A DNA stretch of 48,635 bases, taken from NCBI GenBank assembly GCA_018398765.1, contig JAHBMJ010000359.1:1-48635 (forward strand). Reading direction: 5' to 3'. Below, piece after piece: positions 1-11,722 of this stretch. The notes under the pieces are model-generated. The model made no database searches and was not told the DNA's origin. It saw nothing but the letters and a program-made list of their open reading frames with translations. The stretch comes from Chromera velia (Eukaryota > Sar > Chromeraceae). The translations under genes and the position numbers were made by a program. Each line of letters begins with the position of its first letter. The first letter of the stretch is position 1.

Positions 1-2545
1 CCCCCTTCATTCCCTTCTAAGTCCAGGGTCTGCAGAGAGAGCAGCTTTCTCGTCTGCAGGGCCTTGCCCAGTGCCTCCACTCCCTTTGCCTTCGCCCTCG
101 TTCGGGCAAGCTTGAGGGACTGGAGAGGGATCACCGCAGAGGGTGAGAGGGGGGAAGAGAGACTCTGGGCAACTGTGGTGACCCCAGAAGGGCCGAGGGG
201 GTTGTCACTCAGGTCAAGATGCAGAAGAGTCGGAAGCAGAGTTGGGAGACCCCCAGTCTGAGAGGCAGAACACAGCGTCTCCATGGAAGCGCCTCTGAGT
301 CGATTTCCTGCAAGACCCATGCAGACAGATGAGCATGCAGGGACCGCAAGCAGAGCGATCGAGGCCGTGGCAGCTGATCGATCGTTGGGGGGGGCAGCTG
401 TGAGAGTGCGACATGGGATAGGCGAGAGGAAGACGGAGCACAAAGTGAGAACGGCAGCAATGAGCGACCACCCGCATGCGGCTGAAAAAAAAGGAGGTGG
501 CAGACAACAGCCAAATCGATCACTTCGATCCCTTTGAGCATAGGGCGGTCAGGTCGATCTTTCTTGGCACCCCTCAAGTCAGCCAGCCCAAGGTCCCCCT
601 GACCGACCGGAGAGGTCCAGTGACTCCACAGAGCGCGGGAGTGACTGTACAATCGCAACACTGGCCTCATCACTATCACACTCTGCGGAAAGTAAGGGGA
701 AAAGAAAAGCATGCAACATAGAGGGACCATCGATCATTGGTGGAGGGATCCAGTGGGATCTCTGACGCACGCACGGATGACCTGTCACTCCAGCAACGTA
801 AAGCGACGAGTGGGTGGGTGTGATGACGCAAATTGAGCGATGTGAATGTGGGTTGGGTATTCCGTTCCTCACCCTCAAGCAGCGAAGTCCGGTTGCACAG
901 CCACAGAAGGGTGCAGATACTGTCGCATTGTCTTTCTGACTCTCTCGTTGTTCCACTGAAGCAAAGCCTCGAGATAAGAAGTTCGCTTGTCTGCAGAAAT
1001 GTTTTCTTGTTTCAGCTGAGAAGGACAGAGAAAGGGACAAAAAAGCCGAGAGAGAACACAGAACTGACGGGCAAGGTTCAGGGATCGCAGAGAGTTCCCT
1101 CGTGTTCCTTCGTTGCCTTCTTCTCTGATTCGCTGAAGGAAGGAGAGGAGCACCGGCAGGGCCGCATTCTTGCACACGTAGGGGCCTGCAAACAAAGATC
1201 ACAGAAGGGAAGGTGTACGATACGCAGGGATGATGGACGGACGGAATTTGATCTCGGCGTGTTTGTTGTCTTCCGGAAAGGGTTAATCGGATTTGCTTTC
1301 TCGGCGTTCAAATTTTCGGTGATCCGCTTTCCGTTTCCTGCCGCGTTGTCTCCTTCATTCTCCCCACCCCTCACCTTGTGCCCTTTCTCCTGCTTCTCTT
1401 CCTTGAGGTTTGGGCACAGCAAAGCACAACTCGGACCTACCGCATCTCAGCGTCTCCACAAGAGCGGAAGGAACGGAGCGTAACAGGAGATCTAGTTTGC
1501 CGGCACTTAGAGAAAAGCCTGCAACCAGTTGCCGTCGGGAGTGATGATGCGGAAATCAGCACACACGGGCATTCACATGCGCTCGCACTGAGAAACGCCT
1601 ACACGACAAACGCGGACTGACACCCGGACAGAGAAAGAGAGCGACAGGAACGTACACGAACATATAGCATGGTTTTTCTTCCCTTGTCACTGGCTCACAA
1701 GAATGGATATTCCACAGTCCGGCAGGTAGAGAAGCAAGGAGAAGACAAAAACGTGCCGGCAAGGAGAGAGAATCACGGCCCCACTCAAGCCCACACAGGA
1801 GTGCTGGAACGCAGAAGGCACAAAGACGAACGACACGAGCTTACGCCGAAGTTCGATGCGACCCATGCACTCTATTTCTCACGTACAATTGATGATCTGC
1901 GTCCTGCTTACCTGACAGATCAAGGCTCGGAATGGGTATACGGCAGCGCCCCTGCAGCCAAAACATCAGAGAAGGTAGGATTCAATTTTTGTGTTGCCAC
2001 ATCATCAGAAGCAAGCTTTCGAAGAACTCGGCTCTCGATGAAAAAAGAGGCAGCTAGGTCTTCTTGATATATGCGGCACTGTCTGCTTCAGCTGACCTTC
2101 TTGATGAAGTCGAAGAGCAGCCAGGCCAGGCCAAAGCCCTGTCGCTTGGATGCCAGCTCAGATGTCACCTGCAGCGGGACCAAATACAGCTGTATTGATT
2201 TGACACAAGGAACCGACCCGCGTTGGTGTACTGAAGGAAAGCCGGCAACCCGAGTCACAAGTACGAAGTTGGACGGACAGTCGCTCACCTCTGAAGCGGG
2301 ACACGCATGCCTGAAAACCACTTCGAACACGCTGATCGCCGAAGTGTCAACATTCAACGGAGCTGCACTGTGCGGTGAGTTCTCCTCCCCTGCAACCGGG
2401 CAGAGGACAGGGGAGACAGAGGGTGTTAAAAAAAAAAAAAACTGTCTGCCCTCAACTCCCGGGTACACACTTCACTGCAAGTTGATGTACACAGAATGAA
2501 CGCACCTGGAGAGGAACACTGGAGCTTGGCATCGGGTTGCGACAT
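1..2545 (-). CDS. Leucine-rich-repeat protein, seven exons, 3' end beyond window
   Basis: Exons inferred on the minus strand: 2506-2545 (ATG at 2545), 2289-2389, 2097-2168, 1912-1951, 1069-1185, 608-682 and 1-307 (cut by the window edge). Every junction is GT-AG and all phases agree, giving one open frame of about 250 residues. The protein starts MSQPDAKLQCSSP and reaches a helical stretch (ASKRQGFGLAWLLFDFIKK). It then enters leucine-rich repeats with the LxLxx signature: IPSLDLSG, SLRSLNLAQ, SVESLDLSGNRL, LLHLDLSDNPLG, LQSLKLA and LQTLDLEGNEG. Repeats of about 28 residues or more resemble ribonuclease-inhibitor-type LRRs, which normally form protein-binding horseshoes. No signal peptide or catalytic domain is visible in this part. 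The partner and role are unknown. Introns 4, 5 and 6 (after exons 4-6) all cut at the same point of the repeat, in phase 1. Confidence is high for an LRR gene and lower for each exon edge. Confidence 0.78.
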
Positions 2546-3241
2546 CTCGTCCGGCAAAGCGATGGTATGCTAAAGGGGAACTCTCGACGTGATACCTGTG
2601 CACGCCAGAGACAGCCGAAGAACAGACTCAGCTTTAAGAACCGTCAATTTTCTTCTCCGCAGGCTCAACCTTTCAAACTTTCTGATGCTGTGCGTGCTTA
2701 TTTTGGTGTGAGTCTGTTTTGGTTTGAGATGCTCTCAAGTCCTGACAGGTCCGATCCGGATCGATCCGGGTCCCTCAAGGAATCTCAAGGATCCTAATGC
2801 TGGTTGTCAGCCGTATGTCAGCCGTAGAATGCCGCGGCCTCTTGCATGGGGTCCGACCATGTCCGCGACCAATGCATGCACTCACCCTCATGCAGACGCG
2901 CGCATGCAGGTCCCGGCCCGCGCGCAACATTAAAACAACGTACCAACGTACATCAAACAACATCAGCCCTGCAACAATACGGAGCTCCCGTGAGCTGGCC
3001 TTATGCTTCTCCTGTGTCAGCCTTCATCATCCCGTATCTGCAGCGATTCCTAGCGTGTGAAAGTGACGAGCCTTTGTTCAGCACGACGATGCTTCGTCTC
3101 TCTGTATATATTGTGTCGATCCACGGGAGTCGCTCTGGCTTGCAAAAGCATTTTTTTTTCGGTCGGCCGAGCCGTCTCTCTGCTGTTTGTCTGCATGTTC
3201 GTCCTTGATTCGTGAGCTTTCGGCCTGGAAGGCTCAAAAGG
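2546..3241. promoter_or_regulatory. Divergent intergenic region between LRR and ankyrin genes
   Basis: These 696 bases separate the inferred ATGs of two genes pointing apart, so both promoters and 5' leaders should lie here. Near 2751-2770 is a short run of GATCCGGATCGATCC-type repeats, and GCATGC-rich sequence lies at 2840-2910. I see no convincing TATA box or other core element and no further coding exon. Confidence 0.35.
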
Positions 3242-6084
3242 ATGGCGTCGACAGACTCAAATGCTGCAGCTGTTCTTGTAGCAAGTGGAATTCTAGGCTT
3301 TCTGGGTTTCTTGAAACTGTCTTCTGTCTCAAAGGCACTCCTCTCCCTGAGGGATGACCCCTCGTCGCTGGGATACGGAAGCGTGCACCCAGCTTTTTCT
3401 TTTGTGCATGAGAGGGATGACGTCTGGCGTTTCATTGATAACTGTTTTCGGTTTGACGACGCCGAATCCCTGCAGCAGTTCTGTGCTTTGAAGGGGGGCA
3501 CAGCTTGTCTCCCCTTTCTGTTCAAACGCGTAGTGGAGAACTCGCCGGCCTCGCAGAAGTGTGTGCAGTTCCTTTCGAAGCGGGGGGCCACGCCACTGTG
3601 CACAGAAGTCCAGTATGACCGCATTCCTTCCTTGACAGACGCACACTTCGAGGCAATGATCACTCACGGCATGATGCCTCCCAATTCCTGGTTCTCGAGA
3701 GCGGACGTGCAGGGGCAGGGGGAACTGTACGTCCCCATGCTCAGTGCATTGATAGAAGCAGACAAGTTCGGCGCGGCAGAGAGGCTCCTCGAGAAGGGGG
3801 CGAATGCCGACGTCTGCTCGTGGTATACTCGTTTTCCTCCCACACCCCAAACCAGCAGCCGATTGACCCCCCTCCGCATTCTCATTTCCCGATTGGCACG
3901 CGTCAGAGACCCAGAAGATCCCGTCAGTGTGTTGAAGAGACGCGAAGGTCTCTCCCTCCTCCGCCGTCTGGTGTGTGTATGCAAAAAGGCTGGGTGCCTC
4001 CTCTGGAGGGCACGGCCAGGGGTCCAGGGCGGGTGGGGGGAAGGGATCGGCATCATTCATCAAGACCTGACACCCTTAGTCCTTGCATGTATGTACAGAG
4101 ACGCAGAGGCAGTGGGGGTGTTGACAGAGGTACAGGATGTCAATGTTGCTCTTGTGAAGGCTCCTTCTAGGGCTCTTTCCATTCTCTTCCATGTGCTGGG
4201 CCCCACCTGTCGCAATGGTGTCAGTACAGACACAGTTGACTCCCTTTCTGCAGCGACGATAGGACGACTGACCAATTGGGGGGGAGTGGATGTGAATGCA
4301 GTGGACACAAACGGTCACACAGCCCTGTCCCTTGCATGTTCGCTAGGGATGCCGAAAAGTGCAGAGGCGCTCATGAAAGGGGGTTCGACGCTAGGGATGG
4401 TGAAGTGGGGGAAACGGATGAGTGAGTCTCCTGTGCTGAAATCGTTGGAGGCAGATGGAGACTCTCAGACCCGAGTCACTCTATTCAGCCTGCTGCTCGA
4501 GTGGGCAGTCAGCAAAGACTCAGATAGAGAAGGGTTGCTTAGACTTTTTGCTCGTGAGTGCCCCATTAGACTCGTCATGATGACGACAGCAAAGGCAAGA
4601 AGGGAGGCAGAGGCTATCACACTTTTGAACGTCCTCGCTCAGAGGGGGTATGATTTGAAAGTTTTGATGGCCGACGGCCACACAGCCTTGTCCCTCGCGT
4701 GTGATCTTCGTCTGACCTCATCCTTCATCGAATTTCTCTTTGATAAGGGACTGTCAGCAGGGGGTGTGGGTGAGGGGAGAGTGCATCTGCCTCTTGTGGA
4801 GGCTTGCGATAATTTCTCCAACCTGAGAATCGTCTCTCTCCTTCTCCAGAAGGGGGCAGACCCGAACAGACTTGGACTGCGTCAGGGTGTTCTCACTTCG
4901 CCCCTCCAGGCAGCCCTAGATCAGGACCCCACGCGGCTTCAGGGGGGAAGTCCTCTCCTAGAGGCTGTCGTGAGTGTGGTGAGGGTACTGATTGATGCGG
5001 GGGCTCGATGTCCTCGTGCCCCGCCTCCCCTTTCTCAGACAGCGAGCGTCACTAGGTCAAGTGAGAACCTGGGGGCTCCTCCACTTCGGTACAGTCACCT
5101 TTCCCCTGTGATGAAGGTTTGTGAGATGCGGGACGCATGTCTGCTGGGATTTCTGTGTAAGAAGGGGGGGGCAGTGCCGATCGGGGAAAAGGAGCTGGCA
5201 GAGGTCGTTACAGTCTATCTTTCGGACAGAACCAATGACAGCGAGACGCGTGGGGAGGAGGGGGAAGAGATGCAGAGGGTCAGACTTCTCAATCAGTGGC
5301 GCCAGGCAGAAGCACTTTTGCAGGTTGGTGTTTCATGCACATGGTCATACATTCAATGGAGGGGATGGACGTACGTTGTCAATGCGGCAATTAACCGTTT
5401 TCCTTTCTACAAATTCGAGACAACAAAGACATTCTGTAGCATTGGACGATCTCGCTGTCCTTTGTGGCGATCTTTGGAGCATACAACGAGTGTTTCCCTC
5501 CGTGCTTCATGAGCTGTCTTTTTTTTTTTCGGGTTCCTTCCTTCACTTATTGCGCGCGTGCTCGCGAGCAAATACTTGAACATTTGCTTCTCATGTCTGC
5601 ATGCGTGTCCTTTACACGTCCTTTGCTCAGCCTGAACCTCCTTGTGAATCAATCGATGCAGGGCCAGACACTGACAGACGTCTCTGCCCTTCTCTTGACA
5701 CACTGGCCTCCGCATTCAGCGACGTCTCGACGTCCTACGCGCTTCGGTTGTGGGTCATGGCTGATAGATCTGATCTGCCTCGAGGAAGCGCGAGGCCCCG
5801 TTCTGCTGAAAATCATCGAGTGCGTTCCTTCACACGAGATCCTCTATGAATCAATCAAGGATTCCGAGGCAGAGAAAATGATTCCAATCGGCTGGAAGGA
5901 CGGAGTTCAAGCCTTGATAAAGAGAGCGCTTCCAGCCCTTGCCACCGCATTCTCACAGCAGCTTTTGTCTGCATTCCACCACATCATGACAGGAGCCCCC
6001 CTGCGGTTTGAAAAAACCCGAGGGGACCGCAAATCGAAGAACGAACTGGTACAGGAGGTGGTTGCTGCGGCTTGGCAGCTGTAG
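3242..6084 (+). CDS. Ankyrin-repeat-like protein, two exons, 834 aa
   Basis: Exon 1 runs 3242-5323 and exon 2 runs 5662-6084, with a 338-bp phase-0 GT-AG intron (donor GTTGGT, acceptor ATGCAG). The ATG at 3242 is the first in frame and has a good context (AAAAGGATGG). The product has a hydrophobic segment at about residues 9-28 that could be a membrane anchor or signal anchor. Divergent ankyrin-type helices follow: ALIEADKFGAAERLLEKGA (about 165-190), LTPLVLACMYRDAEAV (about 280), NGHTALSLACSLGM (about 355), DGHTALSLACDLRL (about 476) and LPLVEACDNFSNLRIVSLLL (about 515). Two repeats keep the canonical G-x-TAL-x-LA core. Exon 2 adds 140 residues with no domain I recognise. Ankyrin repeats bind proteins; the partner is unknown. 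Without splicing, exon 1 would read on only to a stop at 5512, so the in-frame join supports the intron. Confidence 0.8.
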
Positions 6085-6108
6085 GTTTGCAGAGGGACTG
6101 AGACAAGT

Positions 6109-6134
6109 GTTGATTGATTGATTGATTGATTGAT
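6109..6134 (+). repeat. (TTGA)n microsatellite
   Basis: About six TTGA units lie just after the ankyrin gene. The same tetranucleotide also occurs as short tails inside the minisatellite near 19096, 20936 and 21577, followed there by GCCAAACCCTAG. This makes it a likely 3' tail of a retroelement family rather than an isolated microsatellite. Positions 6135-6509 hold no gene I can support. Confidence 0.6.
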
Positions 6135-6509
6135 ATGTTCCGCCCGAGGGCCTTCCCGCTATGTCTATCTGTCGCCAGAGCTAGCAGGGACTGTGTGCCT
6201 CATGCACTAGCGCGCATCCTAAACGGCTACCTCGAGAACCCCGGCATCTCCGGCCGTGCCCCGAGGCGGTGCGGGCAGCAGGCCCAGGCATGACAGTGAC
6301 ATCAGCATATTTGTTCCATCCACTGCACCCGCACCAACAATTCTGGCTTTGACAGCACAGTCTTTGAATTAATTATGATCAATTGGAACAGGCCTTCCTC
6401 TAGGCTTTCCTTTATACTCCGAATCTGGGATCAACTCTTCGGATTGAAATCCCCCTGGCAGAAAAAAAACTACGGAATTAAATTGTACCTTTAACTACTA
6501 CCTTAAGTT

Positions 6510-6759
6510 CCTGTGATGATTGTAATGTGACTCCAATCCTAGACGCTATCCCTATCATATTTGGAACTTATTGGGAGATTCCCCCAGGGAGAATTGGAAT
6601 ACCCAATTTAAATTTTATAGGAATTTGAAGTTTTAAAAGTAAACGTATGTTTATATAGTTTTTTAGGATTATATAATTGATCGAAAGAGGTTTTCTTCGC
6701 GCATGAGGCTATCGATCATCAATATGCATACGCCTAGGCGGGGACATTGATTGATCAAC
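6510..6759. repeat. ~250-bp direct repeat, copy 1, left of LINE
   Basis: The sequence from CCTGTGATGATTGTAATG to TTGATTGATCAAC matches 9534-9769 almost base for base. The main difference is a 14-bp insertion here (TTCCCCCAGGGAGA). The two copies bracket the reverse-transcriptase pseudogene. They could be a dispersed repeat into which the LINE inserted, an unusually long target duplication, or the element's own terminal repeats. Confidence 0.8.
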
Positions 6760-9383
6760 GGTTGGGTCTTTCCTGGGAAGAAAGGCTGGCAGACAGCAAA
6801 GTGGGTGCAGTAGTAGATGGAGGAAAGACATCCAAGAAGAGAAGACAGTCTGTGAGAAAGCAGAGCACCCGTCAGGCTTGGTGGGACTCACAATGCCGCC
6901 TGATATATTTGAAGGTGAAGGAGGCAGAGGAAAAGGCAAGACATGTTCCAAACCCTTCCCACCCTCTGCGAAAAGAATATGTTAAACTGAGAAGGGAAAG
7001 AGCTCGACTGTTTGCAGTAAAAAGGAGTAAGCTCGAGCAACACACAGCAGAGAGACTAGCTAGAAAAGCAGCAGTTGACCCCTTGAAAGTTTGGCAATGG
7101 AACAGGAAAATCAAAATACAGAGGGGAGGGGATAATAAACCCGCTGCATCTTCTTTCACTCAGTTTTGGGCAGGGGTCTTCGACGGTCCTGGTCTTCCGC
7201 CTGCACCTGTTGGTCTGGCCTTCCCCCCTCCTTCTTAGCCCGCCTTCTCTATACACATGATCGAAGAAACACTGAGAGGAATTGACCCAAAGAAGGCGCT
7301 GGGTTTAGATGGGGTTGGCCCCTGTCACCTCTCGTTATCTTTTGGTTTTTCTCCTCTCTCCCGCTTGCTGCTCTTTGTCTTTTTCAATTTGTTTCACCTT
7401 TTTTCTTTTTGGCCTGAACGCTGGAATGTATTGCGCATTGCTCCCATCCCCAAGGGCCCGCCGAGTCTCGACTGTAACGAATGGCACCCGATCCACATTG
7501 TGGGGCTTCTGAGTAAGATTTTTACTTTATTGATGGACTTAAAGATCAGGAAGGAGATGAAAATTGACGAAAGGCAGCTCGGCTTCAGACAGGGGGTAGG
7601 GACAAGGGAGGCCTTCGCTGCTCTGTCTTCATTAATTCTCAGCTCCAAAAAGAAGAAAAGCCCTCTGATTGCCGCGTTTGTTGATTTCAGCAAGGCGTTT
7701 GATACAGTTTCTCAGATCAAAATATTAGAGAGGCTTAGGGAGGAAGGAGTAAGCCAAGCCGATGTTTGGATGATTCATTCGATATATAGTCAGGTGAAGG
7801 TTTGGGTAGATGGGGCAACAGAATGCTTTCCAGATGGTGGAGGAGTAAAACAAGGCGATCCTCTCTCTTTTCTCCTTTTTTTTCTTTTCATCAACAATCT
7901 GCATAAGTTTGTCAGCTCCAATAATAAAAACAGGAATCAAAGCTTGGCTGGGGGTACTGATAGAGAGACTCCTGTCAGACTGTCTGACGTTTTAATCGAA
8001 AGCATCGGATACGCTGACAACCTTGTTCTGTTTGCTTACAGTGCTTCTAACTTGCAGAAACGCCTGTCTCACCTCGAGGACTATTGTAAGGAGCACGGCC
8101 TGAAGGTGAATTTAAAGAAGACAAAAGTTATGCGTCTCTCCTCCCCCCACCCCGACCTAGTACCCCAGACCCCTTTCCTTTATGAAGGCAGACCAGTGGA
8201 AGCGGTGAGTAAATATAAGTATTTGGGCAACTGGGTTTTTGAGGGCGGGGACCTTAGTAAAACAGTCGAAGCCCACATTTAGGTGGCAGAGAAGGCTTTG
8301 GGGGCGGTGTTTGGTACTCTCTCTTCTCTGGGCTTTGTTTCTCCCTTTTGTAAAATTACTTTGTTCAAGGCCCTCTGGCTGCCAGTCGCGCTGTATGGAT
8401 TGGAAACGATCCCGCTGAGAAAGACAGATGTTGCCTGCCTCGATGCATTACAGTTATGTTTTGTTCGATGTTGTTTTGGTCTCTCCCATCACTCCTTTGT
8501 TTCGCCTTCCCTTCTCTTTCTCTCTCTCAAGCCATTCAGTTCTCTACTTGGTAAGTTGAGTGGGGGCTTCATCCAATGCATTAAATCAATCGACCGTGCT
8601 CTACCCCGGGCAGTGTGGAATGAGTGTTTGGCTGGCTCATGTAAACCCTTCGTTAAGACAGTAAAATGGCTGGCCGTTCCATTAGATTGCTCCCTTTTGT
8701 GGCCTCCATTGCCAAGCACGGTGGGGGACAAGTTTAAAGGGAAGGGCAAGAGCAGAATGAAAAGGGCGGCAAAAAAGATCGTAGAGGGTGCCTGGCTGTC
8801 CGACTGGTTGAAAGAAGAAACTAGAAACATTAGAGACAGAGACGGAATTTTTCCCCACCTTGCAAATCTCTCCCCTTTCCAATCAGAGAATCTGTTCAGA
8901 CAGTGTTTGGCTATGCACCTTCTGAGTGAAAGGAAATGGTGTCCGAGAAGTGAAATGATAGAGTGCAATGTTGAACCTCTGCCAAAGAGTCTGTTGCAGT
9001 CCTCCGCAGGCTTCCGTACGCTTTTCAGGGCTCTCACAGGGGGGGATATAGATAGAACCCAACCGGAACGGCTGTGCAATAAATGTTTGTTCCCCTTGCG
9101 TATGATCAAAGATGAGGTTCATGTTCTGACGGAATGTAAGGACACAGAAAGGGAACAGAACCGGCTGAAAGAACTGTACGAAATTGCGAAGCAGAAAGCA
9201 CCCATTGACATAAGAATACAGATCGCACAACGCATTGCAGGTGCAACCGGGAGGGGCACTTCTGATAATAAGAAAAAAATAAAGGATATGGTGTTACTGT
9301 TATGCACAATTCTGCCTAGAAGCGGTTCCAAAGCTATAGCCGACTGTCTCAAGAAGGTCCATTCTGTCAATAAGGCAAGTTGA
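6747..9383 (+). pseudogene. Decayed LINE-type reverse transcriptase, 5' truncated
   Basis: One frame runs the whole length, broken by in-frame TAG codons at 7236-7238 and 8280-8282. The order fits the second ORF of a non-LTR retrotransposon after its endonuclease. A linker comes first (TRQAWWDSQCR), then PKKALGLDGVG and the APIPKG motif. RT motif A is AAFVDFSKAFDTV, motif B is GGGVKQGDPLS, and motif C appears as YADN (8010-8021) instead of YADD. The thumb region follows (GLKVNLKKTKVM). The C-terminal part ends in a Cys-His cluster (LCNKC, VHVLTEC). The endonuclease domain is absent, so the copy is 5' truncated. The 3' untranslated part (9384-9533) ends in ATC/ATT triplets, a likely tail. Two stops and the altered active site make it non-functional. 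Confidence 0.88.
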
Positions 9384-9533
9384 GGCGAATCGATCCGATT
9401 GGCATGCAGGCTTCCTCATCCCCCCCCCCATGAATGTGTGCTCTGGGTTGTCCTCAAAGCCTTGCTAGTGGCTTAGGATTTGACGTCGCTAAATCTAGGA
9501 TTTAACCCTCAATCATCATTATCATCATCATCA

Positions 9534-9769
9534 CCTGTGATGATTGTAATGTGACTCCAATCCTAGACGCTATCCCTATCATATTTGGAACTTATTGGGA
9601 GAATTGGAATACCCAATTTAAATTTTATAGGAATTTGAAGTTTTAAAAGTAAAAGTATGTTTATATAGTTTTTTAGGATTATATAATTGATCGAAAGAGG
9701 TTCTGTTCGCGCATGAGGCTATCGATCATCAATATGTATATGCCTAGGCGGGGCCTTTGATTGATCAAC
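9534..9769. repeat. ~236-bp direct repeat, copy 2, right of LINE
   Basis: This is the second copy of 6510-6759. It starts directly after the ATC-rich LINE tail and ends with the same TTGATTGATCAAC. It lacks the 14-bp insertion and differs by only a few substitutions. Confidence 0.8.
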
Positions 9770-9828
9770 TAATTTTAACACATTGCACTTCACCATTAGT
9801 CGTCGTCTTTCAACTGTAAAGGTATAGA

Positions 9829-11714
9829 TAGGGATAGTTATCGTATCGTATCGGTATCGAATCGGTATCGTATCGGAATTTAAGGTTCCCAAAAAAAGGG
9901 GTATCATCAATAATTTTGATACTGACATAAAATTTTTAGCGTACAAGGCTAAAACCTAGTGTAAATAGTATCATTTGTAAAACTGTAAACTTTTTATAAA
10001 AATTTAATTCATGTTTTTAAAGAGTTAACTTTATTTAGAAAATGGGCTCCGAAACATTCAGAAGGCCAAACTATAAAGGGGGCTTCGCCTCCCTAACCCC
10101 CCCCTTAAAAAGAGTCAACATATCATAAGATTGAGAATAACTTCATCAACACGTCGTTCCTGGAAATCTTATGCCAGATACAAACTGTTAGACTCGATTT
10201 TATTCTGATGTGTGTGCCAAAATCACCCAAATGTAAGTGAATGTATACAAAATTTACAGCAAAACACAGATATCCACATATTATTCTGCACTCACGAAGG
10301 AACCATATAGATTTGCAGTATAAACAAGAAAGAAAAAACAAGCTACGCAGCAAGCAGCTTAGGTTGAACTCTCTTGAGCGACGTGGTGGTTGATACTCAG
10401 CGAGCGGAGTGAAGAGAAAATTGAGGTCAAAGGTCTGATAGTGTGCAGCGGTCTGTATGCTTATCTGTATGTGTGTGCATCTCCATGAAAATCAACCAAT
10501 ACGCAAAACGGCCAGCTAAGACTTCAAAGCTGCAACAATTGGGTGGAACACATCCATGGTGAGACACTCTTTAGCTTTCTAGACATTGGGGAAGCCCTTT
10601 CCTTCCTCTGCGGAGCGGCTATAAGTGACAAACTCACCGGTCATTCCAGGGAGGGTAAATCCAGTTCCGGAAAAACGAAAACAGCACTGCTTGCGGTATT
10701 AGGAGTTCTTTCTACATAAATGAAAGTATAAAAGAGACCAAGACAAACACGTTGGACTATAAAGGTTCCCACAGGGAAACAGATAGGCGGTCCTGGTCTA
10801 TGTTTTATGATTCACAGGGTGTGAAGACCAAACCGTTGCTGGAAGCTAGATCAACGTCGAAAAACGAGCAGCGAGTCGCCAAGTGGCAAGCTTTTGTAAA
10901 AGATGAGGTCATCAGAGCTATGTTCAGTGGCTGAACATCAATGGTAAAGTGGCAAGCTTCAATGGCAGGGTATAGATGTCACCAAATGACAGTGACCTCA
11001 CTCGTGACTGACCTTTCTGAATCTCAGTTCGCCCATGTTGATATCCTGGTCGATCCGGTCACTCCTGAAGCTCTAAGACGGCACAAAAAGAAGAGACAAC
11101 AGTGTGGAAAGACGATTCTTAGACTACTGTCCTTGAGCTGTTTGGACGTTGGCCAGTGAGCCAACTCCGACAGGGCAACAACGGGTTAAATAATTCTGCA
11201 TCCTGACTCAGAGGAGACGAAATTTCTATCCGGCCACCTAACGTTTATAATATGTCCACACTTTACCTTGTTTTTTCCCCTTCTGGCTGTTATGATGTTT
11301 TGATTGTCCAGAAGCGGTCTTGTTCAAAAAACGGAAATGATGAAGCTCTGTTAGATCGGACGCAGTGTATATACAGTCTTGTCTTGAAGCCAAGTCGGGC
11401 TTTTCTGGCCGCTGAGGCTGCATGAATTCGATCAGTGCACGTTGGAGCTAGCCGGTTTGAGCTGGTTCCACATTCATCCATGCATGGATCCGGTTGGAGA
11501 CGGACCCAGGTATACGTGTTACTGGGCCCGGCTGTGCCCGGTCTTTGCCCCCGGCCCGGCGCTCGCCTTGTCACATAGTAGCGAAGCTCCAATCCTTCAC
11601 AAGCTCTAAGCAAGCCGATACTAACCGATACTCGGCCGCTCAAGAAAGAACCGATAGTCAATATTTCAATACCAATACCGATACGATACGATATCGATAC
11701 GATAGCTATCCCTA
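9829..11714. mobile_element. Non-autonomous hAT-like DNA transposon, 1886 bp
   Basis: The left end TAGGGATAGTTATCGTATCG (9829-9848) is matched in reverse complement by the right end (11695-11714) with one mismatch. The 8 bases outside each end are identical (GGTATAGA at 9821-9828 and 11715-11722), a perfect target-site duplication. Eight-base duplications and TAGNG-type ends are typical of the hAT superfamily. Both ends carry clusters of TATCG/CGATA, which resemble the subterminal repeats that hAT transposases bind. No transposase is recognisable: only short frames occur (for example 10752-10934 and 10941-11159), and I do not recognise them. The element was probably mobilised by a transposase encoded elsewhere. 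Confidence 0.85.
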
Positions 11715-11722
11715 GGTATAGA

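Noticed and set aside
6747-9383. TAG reassigned to an amino acid
   Set aside because: The ankyrin gene uses TAG as its natural stop, and the other LINE has a TAA at a conserved residue, so ordinary decay is simpler.
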